Shown here: positions 1-8,358 of the stretch, piece after piece | Numbering within the stretch: position 1 is the stretch's first letter | Layout: each line of letters begins with the position of its first letter | Origin: Collinsella sp. | GTDB lineage: Bacteria; Actinomycetota; Coriobacteriia; Coriobacteriales; Coriobacteriaceae | DNA length: 64,000 nucleotides | Reading direction: 5' to 3' | Assembly (NCBI GenBank): GCA_018368345.1 | Contig: JAGZEK010000008.1 | Coordinates: forward strand, 120,510 to 184,509 | Position numbers and translations under genes: made by a program | The notes under the pieces: generated by a model | The model's input: only the letters and a program-made list of their open reading frames with translations | What the model was told of the DNA's origin: nothing | Databases searched by the model: none

Positions 1-2
1 CT

Positions 3-1508
3 CGCGATTTAACTCGGGTGATTGTTACTACTGATATGGAAGTCGATGATATGAACTCGCTCGTTCATTTGGCTCTGTATCTTAACGTGCTTGATGTTCA
101 GGCTGTGGTGTATACGGCTTCGCAGTATCACTTTCTTGGGGATGGCGTCCATACGCTCGGTGAGGTGAATCCGCATTGGCGTACCAAGGGTCGCCGTTCC
201 TATGAGTGGGATGTGGTGCCTCATGAACCTGATCCGCTTGCTGGGGAGCTTTGTGAGTATCGACCGTTTCCTGAGCATTGGATCGAGAGCCTCTGGAGCA
301 ATGAGTATGCCCAGGCTTGGCCGCAGTTGCAGGCGAATGCGGTCGCTGCCGGTGAGCCACCGTTTCCCTCGCCGGCCCAGATGATTGAGCGTACCTTTGT
401 GGGCAATGTTACCTTTGAGGGCGATGTGCGCGAGGAGACTGAGGGCTCGCGCGTGATTGCTCAGGCGATTTTGGATGACGACCCGCGTACGCTTTGGCTG
501 CTCAGCTGGGGCGGCATGAATACCATTGTTCGTGCGCTCATGAGTATTGCCGAGCGCTATCGCGACACGCCTGAATGGCCTTCCGTGCAGCAGCGTGTCT
601 ATCAGAAGGTGCGCGTGATGGGCGTTGCCGATGGTGTGGGGCAGGACAATTCTTGGCTCGACCATGGGCATGAGCTCTTCCCCGATCTCATCTTTTGGTG
701 TGTGCCCTATATGTATGGCGGCTATGTCGATGCCAAGATGGCTCAGCCCGATACGCTGCCGCTCTTTCAGGCTCCCTGGCCCGAGCAAAATCTCACGCAG
801 GGCAACGGTCCCCTTATGGCGCGCTATATGCTCTATGGCGATGGCAAGGTGTACGAAAACGAGCCCGAGCGGTTCCAGTTTGGCAAGCATGCCCGCTTGG
901 ATTGGGGCTTAGAAGGCATGCCCGCGATGCAATTTGAGCGCGGCGATTTTATGGCCGAGGGCGACTCGATGACCTATATTCCGCTGCTGCCGTTTGGCCT
1001 GCGCGGCATCGATAACCGCGACTTTGACACGTTGCTCGGCCGCATGTTCCTTGACGGGCATCCCGACTCAGATGCGCCTGCCGGTTTTGCTGCCATAGGT
1101 ACGCCGGTGGACGGCAACCCCAACCCCTATCTGCGCGCCTACCAGGAAGACTTCGCCGCTCGCGCGCAGTGGTGCGCCCATGAGCCCGCGGCCTGCTCGC
1201 ATCCGGCGTATGTTGCCGAGGTCACGGGCGACATGAGCGCCGCGGCCGGCGAGCGCGTTGCTCTTGCAGCGACCATCGTCGACCCCGATGGCAGGGGCTT
1301 CGATGCTCATTGGAATGTCACCATGGGACCGTCGCGCTATGCAGGCGCTCAAGATCTGTCGCTATGGCAGGAATGCGCGACGGACGCCACGTTCACCGTA
1401 CCCGCCGACGCGCAGCCCGGTGACCGCTTCGTGCTCACCCTCAGCGTTAAAACCCGCGCCGAGCGCCCCTGCACCCGCTACGCCCAGGTCGCCATCACCG
1501 TCGCGTAG
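3..1508 (+). CDS. DUF1593 nucleoside-hydrolase-like protein (5' end outside window)
   Basis: The frame is open from the left edge and ends at a TAG. The first possible start inside the window (GTG at 18) falls within the conserved motif R-V-I-V-T-T-D-x-E-x-D-D, which in this family lies a little after the N-terminus, so the real start is just outside. The Asp-rich motif VTTDMEVDDMNS and the later LWLLSWGGMNTIVRAL stretch match the nucleoside-hydrolase-like fold of DUF1593 proteins, where the Asp cluster would bind Ca2+. About 110 C-terminal residues (AAGERVALAATIVDPDGRGF onward) look like the family's beta-sandwich tail. No signal peptide can be judged. The substrate is unknown; members are often found near glycan-use genes. 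Family assignment is fairly sure, function is not. Confidence 0.85.
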   Translation, partial: RDLTRVIVTTDMEVDDMNSLVHLALYLNVLDVQAVVYTASQYHFLGDGVHTLGEVNPHWRTKGRRSYEWDVVPHEPDPLAGELCEYRPFPEHWIESLWSNEYAQAWPQLQANAVAAGEPPFPSPAQMIERTFVGNVTFEGDVREETEGSRVIAQAILDDDPRTLWLLSWGGMNTIVRALMSIAERYRDTPEWPSVQQRVYQKVRVMGVADGVGQDNSWLDHGHELFPDLIFWCVPYMYGGYVDAKMAQPDTLPLFQAPWPEQNLTQGNGPLMARYMLYGDGKVYENEPERFQFGKHARLDWGLEGMPAMQFERGDFMAEGDSMTYIPLLPFGLRGIDNRDFDTLLGRMFLDGHPDSDAPAGFAAIGTPVDGNPNPYLRAYQEDFAARAQWCAHEPAACSHPAYVAEVTGDMSAAAGERVALAATIVDPDGRGFDAHWNVTMGPSRYAGAQDLSLWQECATDATFTVPADAQPGDRFVLTLSVKTRAERPCTRYAQVAITVA

Positions 1509-1550
1509 CAAGCGGCGGCACCCACATTCGGCACGGAGTGTCCCCAACCG

Positions 1551-1702
1551 CCACTCATTTAAGTACGTCCCCAATGAGTGGCCGAAGACTGCCCCCAACG
1601 ACTAGTCGTTTAAGAACGTCCCCGATGACTACCCAGAAGTTGCGGTGGAATAGTTCCTGTTTGGCCTTCTATGGCCCACATTTAGGAACTATTTCACCGC
1701 AA
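1551..1702. repeat. Cluster of three palindromic REP-like repeats
   Basis: The gene-free stretch 1509-1834 holds three hairpins. The first (1551-1581) has arms CCACTCATT/AATGAGTGG. The second (about 1591-1632) carries GACTAGTCGTTTAAGAACG followed by TCCCC and a short return arm. The third has 19-nt arms at 1640-1658 and 1684-1702 with one mismatch. The second unit recurs near 38.9, 47.3 and 51.0 kb. The rest of the gap holds the leader and the GGGAGG ribosome site of the next gene. Confidence 0.75.
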
Positions 1703-1834
1703 GTTATTTGGGGATGAAAAATGGGCCATGTGTCCCACCTGGGGAGACTCGTTGAGCCGTCTGGGTATCGTGAAAGATCGCGCGCTCCCCCATCATCAAA
1801 AGTGACACACGCTACCTGTTGATGGGAGGCAACC

Positions 1835-2572
1835 ATGGGCTTCTTTGACAAGATGTTCGAGAAGAAAGAGTGCGCGATTTGCGGTACCGAGCTGGGACTT
1901 CTAGGTAAGACCAAGATCAACGAAGGCTACCTGTGCAAAGAATGCGTCGGCAAGCTCTCTCCCTTCTTTGGCGGTTATCGTTCTAGCACCGCGGACGACA
2001 TTCGCGAGCAGCTCGCCTATCGCGAGGCTAACGCCGAGCGCCTGGCATCGTTCAACCCCACGCGCACGCTCTCGGCCGGGCGCACCAATATTATGCTCGA
2101 CGAGGACGCGGGCCTGCTGATCATTACCTCGCAGACGCGCTGGCGCGACGCCAACCCCGACATCATCGAGTTCTCGCAGGTGCTCGGTTGCGATATGGAT
2201 ATCGACGAGCACCGCACCGAGATCTATCGCGAGACCAAGGACGGCGAGCGTGAGAGTTATGACCCGCCGCGCTACGACCTGGATTACGACTTCAATCTGA
2301 CCATCCACGTCAACACGCCGTACTTTACCGAGATCGACCTGCGCGTGAACGACTCCACCATCGAGCAGCGCGGATCCATCGAGTACCGCGAGGCCAAGCG
2401 TCAGGCAACCGAAGTCCGCGACGCGCTGGTGCAGCTGCGTCAGGAGACGCGCGATAGCGTCGTTGCCGCCAAGGCCCCCAAGACCGCGGTGACCTGCCCC
2501 TTCTGCGGCGCCACCACCATTCCCGATGCCAGTGGGCGCTGCGAATACTGCGGCGGCGCCATCGGCGCATAG
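1835..2572 (+). CDS. DUF4428 domain zinc-ribbon protein
   Basis: A 245-residue soluble protein. An N-terminal four-cysteine zinc ribbon (CAICGTEL at about 15 and CKECVGK at about 36) matches DUF4428. The middle (about 60-190) is a predicted beta-rich domain, followed by a charged helix. A second ribbon closes the protein (CPFCGATT and CEYCGGAIGA). The start has a strong GGGAGG site 6 nt upstream. It opens a tight same-strand cluster with the zinc-ribbon membrane protein (25-nt gap) and the SPFH protein. This suggests a joint envelope or membrane-stress role, like the B. subtilis ydj genes, but no biochemical function is known for the family. Domain call sure, role inferred. Confidence 0.88.
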   Translation: MGFFDKMFEKKECAICGTELGLLGKTKINEGYLCKECVGKLSPFFGGYRSSTADDIREQLAYREANAERLASFNPTRTLSAGRTNIMLDEDAGLLIITSQTRWRDANPDIIEFSQVLGCDMDIDEHRTEIYRETKDGERESYDPPRYDLDYDFNLTIHVNTPYFTEIDLRVNDSTIEQRGSIEYREAKRQATEVRDALVQLRQETRDSVVAAKAPKTAVTCPFCGATTIPDASGRCEYCGGAIGA

Positions 2573-2596
2573 CCCTCGGCACGGAAAGGACCGATC

Positions 2597-3919
2597 ATGG
2601 CCTTCGAAAGCGTTAACTATCAGTGCCCCGCGTGTGGCGGCCCGCTGCATTTTGCCAGCGCCGAGCAAAAGCTCGTCTGTGACTACTGCGACTCGCGCTT
2701 TGAAGTCGAAGAGGTCGAGGCTCTCTATCACGAGCGCCAGGACAAGGCAGATGCCAAAGCCGATGCGGCGGCCGCAACATCCAAGCCCGCATCCGACGAT
2801 GCGGTGCAGGAACTGGCTCAAAACGCCGGCTACATCTGCTCGTCGTGCGGTGCCGAGCTGGTCTCGGACGGTACCGTCGCCGTTACCACCTGCCCGTACT
2901 GCGGCAACTCCGCCGTTGCACCCGGCCAGCTCTCGGGCGACTTCTCACCCGACCTGGTGATTCCGTTTAAGCTCGGGCGCGATGATGTTATGGCCGCGCT
3001 CAAAGAGCACTACAAGGGCAAAATCCTGCTGCCCAAGAGCTTTGTTACCGGCAACCACATCGACGAGGTCCAAGGCGTTTACGTGCCGTTTTGGCTCTAC
3101 GGCGCCCACGTGGACGGCGAAGTGTACTTTGACGCAACCAACGAGACTGTAACCGAGGAATCCGACCGCACCGTCACGACCACCGACCACTACGACGCCT
3201 ACCGTAAGGGCAATATCTCGTTTGAGCGCGTACCCGTCGACGGATCGTCCAAGATGCCCGACGGCCATATGGACGCCATCGAGCCGTTTGACTACGACGC
3301 GCTGCGCCCGTTCTCGGTCGCCTATATGCCCGGCTACATCGCCAACCGCTATGACGAGGATTGCGAGACCTGCAAGGCGCGCGCCGAGCGTCGTATGGAG
3401 GAGAGCACGATCTCAGCCCTGCGCGAGACCGTCATCGACGAGTACGACGACGCCACGGTCGAAAGCAAGCAGCTCGACTACACCTGGAAGGACAGCAACT
3501 ACGCCCTGTTCCCCGTGTGGATGCTTTCCACCTCGTGGAACGGCAAGAGCTACCTGTTTGCCATGAACGGCCAAACCGGCCGTATGGTCGGCGAGCTTCC
3601 CTGCTCCAAGCCCAAGCTCGCTATCGCCTCGGTGCTGTTCTTTGTGATCGGATTTGTTCTCTCCCGAATTCTCTTTATGGGCGGATACGCCTTCGATCCG
3701 GACTACCTCACCTTCGATGTCGAGGGCATCCTCATCAACATCGTTGCGCCGTTGATCATCGTAATCATCGCGGACGTACTGCTGGTAGGCCAGCTCAAGA
3801 CAGCCAACGAGGCCACCCACGCCGATTACTACTGCGGCGAGCTCGACCTAACCGAGAAGCACGACACCTTCAGTCACACCGAGACCTCGGTCGTCATGAA
3901 GGACAACAAGGACGATTAA
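2597..3919 (+). CDS. TFIIB-type zinc-ribbon membrane protein (YdjG-like)
   Basis: A 440-residue protein with two zinc ribbons at the N-terminus: CPACGGPLHF with CDYCDSRF (about 11-35), and CSSCGAEL with CPYCGN (about 80-103). They are joined by an Ala/Asp-rich linker. A globular region with many Tyr/Asp follows (PFKLGRDDVMAAL, about 118 onward). Two membrane helices lie near the C-terminus (about 337-362 and 375-398), then a charged tail. This layout matches the proteins often misnamed primosomal N'-like or helicase, and YdjG of B. subtilis, which works with the SPFH protein YdjI and PspA at the membrane. It sits between DUF4428 and SPFH genes. Function by analogy only. Confidence 0.85.
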   Translation: MAFESVNYQCPACGGPLHFASAEQKLVCDYCDSRFEVEEVEALYHERQDKADAKADAAAATSKPASDDAVQELAQNAGYICSSCGAELVSDGTVAVTTCPYCGNSAVAPGQLSGDFSPDLVIPFKLGRDDVMAALKEHYKGKILLPKSFVTGNHIDEVQGVYVPFWLYGAHVDGEVYFDATNETVTEESDRTVTTTDHYDAYRKGNISFERVPVDGSSKMPDGHMDAIEPFDYDALRPFSVAYMPGYIANRYDEDCETCKARAERRMEESTISALRETVIDEYDDATVESKQLDYTWKDSNYALFPVWMLSTSWNGKSYLFAMNGQTGRMVGELPCSKPKLAIASVLFFVIGFVLSRILFMGGYAFDPDYLTFDVEGILINIVAPLIIVIIADVLLVGQLKTANEATHADYYCGELDLTEKHDTFSHTETSVVMKDNKDD

Positions 3920-3967
3920 CCATTCTGACCAATACCACCCGGCCTTTGACGAGAAAGGAAGATCACC

Positions 3968-5209
3968 ATGGGACTCTTGAAAGCTGGATTGGGTGCTGCC
4001 GGCGGCGTCATGGCCGACCAGTGGAAGGAATTTATCTACTGCGAATCGATGCCCGCTGACGTCTTGGCCTGCAAGGGCAGCAAGCGCACCGGCGGCCGCA
4101 GCTCCAACACGCGCGGCGAGGACAATGTCATCTCAAACGGCTCCGTCATCGCCGTCAACGACGGCCAGGGCATGCTCGTGGTGCAAAACGGCAAGATTAT
4201 CGAAGTCGCACTGGAGCCTGGTGAGTTTGTCTTTGACACTGGCAGCGAGCCGAGCGTCTTTAGCGGTAACCTGGGCGACTCCATCAAGGAGACGTTCGCC
4301 AATATCGGCAGCCGCTTTACCTTTGGCGGCGACGCGGGCAAGGACCAGCGCGTCTACTTCATCAACACCAAGGAGATCATCGGCAACAAGTACGGCACCG
4401 CCTCGCCCGTGCCCTTCCGCGTGGTCGACAACAACATTGGTCTGGACGTCGACATCTCTGTGCGCTGCAACGGCGAGTATTCGTACCGCATCACCAATCC
4501 GCTGCTGTTCTACACCAATGTGTGCGGCAACGTGACCGATAGCTATACGCGCGACAAGATCGACAGCCAGCTTAAGTCCGAGCTGCTCACCGCCCTGCAG
4601 CCCGCCTTTGCCAAGATTTCGGAGATGGGCATCCGCTACAGCGCTATCCCCGGTCACACCACCGAGCTCGCCCGCGCGCTCAACGAAGTCCTCTCGGCCG
4701 ATTGGCGCGACCTGCGCGGCGTCGAAATCGTGAGCTTTGGCGTCAACTCCATCGCCGCCTCGCAAGAAGACGAGCAGATGATCAAGGACCTGCAGAAGGC
4801 CGCGGTCATGCGCGATCCCACCATGGCGGCCGCCAACATTGCCAGCGCCCAGAGCGACGCAATGCGCGCGGCAGCCGCCAACCCCAACGGCGCGATGGCC
4901 GGCTTTATGGGCATGGGCATGGCGGGTGGCATGGGCGGCATGAACGCCAGCCAGCTGTTCGCCGCCGGTCAGGCACAGCAGCAGGCTGCCCCGCAGCCGG
5001 CTCCGGCTCCCGCCCCCGCACCGGCACCCGCTGCCGCACCTGCGGCCGGCACTTGGACCTGCAGCTGCGGCGCCACCAACACCGGCAAGTTCTGCTCGGA
5101 ATGCGGCAGCCCCGCACCCGCCCCGGCACCGGCCAAGTGGTTCTGCCCCAACTGCGGTAGCGAAAACGGCGGCAAGTTCTGCAGCAACTGCGGAACGCCT
5201 AGGCCCTAA
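3968..5209 (+). CDS. SPFH/band-7 domain protein with C-terminal zinc ribbons (YdjI-like)
   Basis: A 413-residue protein. An SPFH/virion-core-like domain spans about 20-290 (KEFIYCESMPADVLACKGSK, later RVYFINTKEIIGNKYGT and VPFRVVDNNIGLDVDISVRC). A Gly/Met/Ala-rich stretch follows, then a long Pro-Ala linker and two zinc ribbons (CSCGATNTGKFCSECG and CPNCGSENGGKFCSNCG). It has no signal peptide or clear membrane helix, so it probably binds the inner face of the membrane or a partner. YdjI of B. subtilis has the same make-up and is recruited to stressed membranes. A GAAAGGA site precedes the ATG. It is third in the zinc-ribbon cluster. Family call firm, role by analogy. Confidence 0.88.
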   Translation: MGLLKAGLGAAGGVMADQWKEFIYCESMPADVLACKGSKRTGGRSSNTRGEDNVISNGSVIAVNDGQGMLVVQNGKIIEVALEPGEFVFDTGSEPSVFSGNLGDSIKETFANIGSRFTFGGDAGKDQRVYFINTKEIIGNKYGTASPVPFRVVDNNIGLDVDISVRCNGEYSYRITNPLLFYTNVCGNVTDSYTRDKIDSQLKSELLTALQPAFAKISEMGIRYSAIPGHTTELARALNEVLSADWRDLRGVEIVSFGVNSIAASQEDEQMIKDLQKAAVMRDPTMAAANIASAQSDAMRAAAANPNGAMAGFMGMGMAGGMGGMNASQLFAAGQAQQQAAPQPAPAPAPAPAPAAAPAAGTWTCSCGATNTGKFCSECGSPAPAPAPAKWFCPNCGSENGGKFCSNCGTPRP

Positions 5210-5289
5210 CCCCTTTATCTGGTAATTGGCGGGGGTTCCGCCACCCCCGCATTTGCTTCTATGGGTTTTCACACAAGAAGGAGGACACC

Positions 5290-6132
5290 ATGAAGACAAC
5301 ATTCAAAAAGTCCGTACTCGCATTCCTAACATGCGTCCTGGCGCTCGCCTTTGCCCTGACGGGCTGCAGCGGCGGCGGCAAGGACCCCAAGGCCGACTTC
5401 GTCGGCAGCTGGAAGTTCTCGGGCGGAACACTGGAGGGCGAAGAGCTGACCGATGAGTACATGGATATGCTCAAGGAGTGGGGCGTCAACTGCATCCTGA
5501 TCCTCGATGAGGACGGTACGGGCTCCCTCGACCTGTTCCTTGAGGTTGTCGACCTTAAGTGGGAGGCCAAGGACGCCACCACTGCAACCATCACCGCCGA
5601 CGGCGATTCGCAGGACATGAAACTCAAGGACGGCAAGCTCGTTCTCGAGGCTGACGGTGACGAACTCGTCTTTACCAAGTCCGACAAGGACCTGTCCGGT
5701 ACGGTGAAGAAGGATCGCGAGGCGGCCGAGAAGGAAGAGGAGATCGATGAGGCCGTCGAAGACGACGACGTCCAGAGTGTCGAAATCTCCCCCGCCGTCA
5801 CTGTCGCCGATGATGACCTGTGCACCATCACCGTCACCGAGAAGTTCAAGGACGACTGGGGCGACATCGGCTTTGTCGTCAACATCACCAACAAGAGCGA
5901 CAAGGACCTGACCTTCTACGCTCCCTCCGGCAAGACCAACGTCAACGGCACCATGAAGGAACCCTGGTTCTCGGCTCACCTGATGCCCGGAACCAACGCC
6001 ACCGAGGAATTCACCTTCTCGAAGGGCACGCTCGATAGCCTTGACGACCTAGTCAACACGACCATCGGCATCGACGCCTACCTGACCGATTCCTACGAGG
6101 ACGTCGCCTCTTACACCGCGACCATCGCGTAA
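5290..6132 (+). CDS. Predicted lipoprotein, function unknown
   Basis: A 280-residue protein with a lipoprotein signal: basic KKS, a hydrophobic stretch and the lipobox LTGC (Cys at about 26), followed by SGGG. The mature part has two beta-rich halves. The first (about 36-135) starts with FVGSWKFSGG and reads like the many small gut lipoproteins with a lipocalin-like or DUF-type fold. The second (about 155-280) has VSVEISPAVTV-like strands resembling immunoglobulin-like DUF4352-type domains. A very acidic linker joins them. An AAGGAGG site lies 6 nt before the ATG. It is 80 nt after the SPFH gene and ahead of a strong terminator, so it is likely the last gene of that cluster. Confidence 0.85.
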   Translation: MKTTFKKSVLAFLTCVLALAFALTGCSGGGKDPKADFVGSWKFSGGTLEGEELTDEYMDMLKEWGVNCILILDEDGTGSLDLFLEVVDLKWEAKDATTATITADGDSQDMKLKDGKLVLEADGDELVFTKSDKDLSGTVKKDREAAEKEEEIDEAVEDDDVQSVEISPAVTVADDDLCTITVTEKFKDDWGDIGFVVNITNKSDKDLTFYAPSGKTNVNGTMKEPWFSAHLMPGTNATEEFTFSKGTLDSLDDLVNTTIGIDAYLTDSYEDVASYTATIA

Positions 6133-6180
6133 CGACAGACACCGACAGCCGCGGATTGGCGGACATATCCGCGCACACCA

Positions 6181-6221
6181 GACGGGGCCGCAGGAGTTGA
6201 TCCTGCGGCCCCGTCGTTTTT
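6181..6221 (+). terminator. Rho-independent terminator
   Basis: A perfect 15-bp stem (arms 6181-6195 and 6201-6215) with a 5-nt loop is followed by a T run. It ends the zinc-ribbon/SPFH/lipoprotein cluster and lies between convergent genes. The T run is on the + strand side. Confidence 0.9.
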
Positions 6222-6241
6222 ATGCCGATGCGTAACGAGCG

Positions 6242-6862
6242 CTAGCACTCCATGTTGGGAACGATGCTGCCCTCGGTTACCGCATGCACGGCCAGGCGCA
6301 TGATGTTGTCGTAGCCGGTCTTGCTTAGGATCTCCGAGATGCGACGCTTGATGGTGCCCTCACTCATAAACAGCTCGGCCGCGATCTCGCGGCGGCTTTT
6401 GCCCTCGCAGGCAAGGCGCAAAATCGACAGCTCGACATCGTCGAGCGCCGCCGTACCCGAAAAAATGCTCTCGGGCGGCTTGGGAAACGTGCAATAGCCC
6501 GCCAGCGTGGAGCGCATCACGGCGAACAGCTCGTCGATACCGACGTTCTTGTACACAAAGCTATCGACGCCCGCCTCGCGGGCCTGATCGACAAAGGTGA
6601 TCTCGGGCATGCCGGTCATGATAATGATGCGGCACTCGGGCAGCTGCTCCTTGATGCGCGCCGCCGCCACGATGCCGTTTGAATCGTGTTCGGTGCACAC
6701 GTCCATCAGTATCATGTCCGGGCGCTCCTTGAGCGCGACACCTAAGGCCTCGGAGGCATCGGCGATGGCGGAAACAACGGTCATATCGGGCTGGTCGCCA
6801 ACGGAGCGCGCCAGGCTCTCGCGCAGGATGGCCTGGTCTTCGACGATTAACACGCGGATCAT
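6242..6862 (-). CDS. LuxR/NarL-type response regulator
   Basis: A 206-residue regulator. The receiver domain (about 2-120) has acidic residues E8-D9, the phospho-acceptor D54 in ILMDVCTEHD, and the conserved Lys in VYKNVG. A LuxR-type helix-turn-helix follows (about 140-200; LSILRLACEGKSRREIAAEL, then MSEGTIKRRISEIL). The phospho-site is followed by CTEH rather than the common MPG. Its start overlaps the end of the kinase gene by 4 nt (ATGA), showing translational coupling. It is the last gene of a three-gene signalling operon. Targets are unknown. Confidence 0.92.
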   Translation of the reverse strand: MIRVLIVEDQAILRESLARSVGDQPDMTVVSAIADASEALGVALKERPDMILMDVCTEHDSNGIVAAARIKEQLPECRIIIMTGMPEITFVDQAREAGVDSFVYKNVGIDELFAVMRSTLAGYCTFPKPPESIFSGTAALDDVELSILRLACEGKSRREIAAELFMSEGTIKRRISEILSKTGYDNIMRLAVHAVTEGSIVPNMEC

Positions 6863-8358
6863 GAGCTTCTCCTTTGGGACGTGTCGTTGGCGTTAAGCGG
6901 GATGGACACCGCAAGCGTAAAGGGCGGGGCGGCGTGGACCTCTAGGCTGCCACCCAGATCTTGCGCGACATGCCTCATACCTGGGATACCCGTTCCCTCG
7001 CGATACGATACGGGGGCCGGGGACCCGTCGTTAGAAATCGTCATGCGCGCGACGGCGCCAGCATCCGCCCCCTCCTGCCACAGACGCACGTGGACCCGAT
7101 GCGCCTGCGCATGCTTGGTGGCATTGGTCGAGGCCTCACGGATAATCTGCAAAAATGCGGTGGCGACACGCGCGTCCTCAGGCAGCGCACCCTCAACATC
7201 GATCTGCACACTCACCAAACCAAAAGCATGGACGATATCACCCAGCTGTTCTGCAGGCTCGCTGGCACCGCCACCGCGCAGATCGGCAGCAATTGAGCGC
7301 AGCAACGGATCAATCTGCTCGATCGACTCATCGTCCAGACGCCCCTCCTCCAAATAGCGATGAAGAATGGACAGGCGCTGCCCGATCACGTCGTGCACGC
7401 GAGCGCGCATACGTAGGTAGGCCGCATTGTCAGCAACTTTTTTGACTTCTTCGATCTGGGCTTGGAGCTCTTGGCCCGCAAGCTCAAGCAGGTGGTTGGC
7501 TTGCGCCAAGCGGTCATGGGCATGCGCGTACTCTGTCACATCAAGACCGATAATGCGCTCGAACGAACGGCCCGAAACCATAACACGATCGCACACAAAT
7601 AGGCGAATCTCGGCGGGAGAGACCTCGACCACCGCACGCGCCTCACCAAAGCGGTCCAGATTAATCCGCACACGGTTCCTGCTGCTTTCGGGCATTTGCA
7701 TGCTCAGTTTGCGCAGGTCGTTCCATGTGCTGCTCATGTCGCCTAGGTCGGTGGGCATATGAAGTTCCACCAGGTTTTTGCGCATGCAGCGGTTCATGAG
7801 CAGCGGACGGCCCCTCGGGTCCAGATACAGGATGCCCACGGGAATCACGTTGATGGTCTCGATCGTCGAGAACATGGTGATATCCTCTTGGCGGTTACGG
7901 ACGTCCATCAAGAGCGCCGCGATGGAGCGGAACAGGAAGAACGCTCCCTCTGCGATAAGGACAACGGTCCACGCCGAGCCCATGGCAAAAACCACCGGTG
8001 GTGTAACGGCGACAACAAGCAGCAGCTCGACCAGCATGACGAGGCGACGATAGTGCACCATAAGTACCACGCCATAGGCAAAGATCGCGGCATTGAGCCA
8101 CAACGCTCCGCCCATTGCCCTGGCGCAAACGTCAAGCGGCGCCACCAGATACGAGCCAGACGACGCGAATAAGATGAGCGCCGAAATTATCAGGTGAAGC
8201 ACAAGGCTCGCCTCGTAGGCGCAAATCACCTTACGGTTATAGGACGAGCGGCGCGATGCGATGAGCGGGACGTGGATCGTCTGCAGACACGCAGCCAGGG
8301 CAAAGACAACATCGAGCGCAACGATTTGAGGAAGGATGAGCGGGATCTGCATCGTCAC
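6859..8358 (-). CDS. Membrane histidine kinase, NarL/DesK type, with PAS-like domain
   Basis: A 499-residue kinase. About five or six membrane helices fill residues 8-150. A PAS-like segment follows (about 165-275; TINVIPVGILYLDPRGRPLL), then a coiled coil and a HisKA_3-type dimerisation helix with H322 in RARVHDVIGQRLS. The ATPase domain has the N-box REASTNATKHA and the G-box GTGIPGMRHVAQDLGG. The cognate regulator follows in the next overlapping frame. Its own start overlaps the upstream membrane-sensor gene by 4 nt. All three proteins are therefore probably made from one message. The stimulus is unknown. Confidence 0.9.
   Translation of the reverse strand: MTMQIPLILPQIVALDVVFALAACLQTIHVPLIASRRSSYNRKVICAYEASLVLHLIISALILFASSGSYLVAPLDVCARAMGGALWLNAAIFAYGVVLMVHYRRLVMLVELLLVVAVTPPVVFAMGSAWTVVLIAEGAFFLFRSIAALLMDVRNRQEDITMFSTIETINVIPVGILYLDPRGRPLLMNRCMRKNLVELHMPTDLGDMSSTWNDLRKLSMQMPESSRNRVRINLDRFGEARAVVEVSPAEIRLFVCDRVMVSGRSFERIIGLDVTEYAHAHDRLAQANHLLELAGQELQAQIEEVKKVADNAAYLRMRARVHDVIGQRLSILHRYLEEGRLDDESIEQIDPLLRSIAADLRGGGASEPAEQLGDIVHAFGLVSVQIDVEGALPEDARVATAFLQIIREASTNATKHAQAHRVHVRLWQEGADAGAVARMTISNDGSPAPVSYREGTGIPGMRHVAQDLGGSLEVHAAPPFTLAVSIPLNANDTSQRRSS

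Noticed and set aside
1551..1702. CRISPR-like spacing of repeats
   Set aside because: The repeats are different palindromes with no constant unit/spacer pattern, and no cas gene is near.
4133..5302. Long antisense ORF opposite the SPFH gene, like others opposite GC-rich genes
   Set aside because: A shadow frame from codon bias; composition is repetitive Ala/Gly/Arg and it lacks a start signal.
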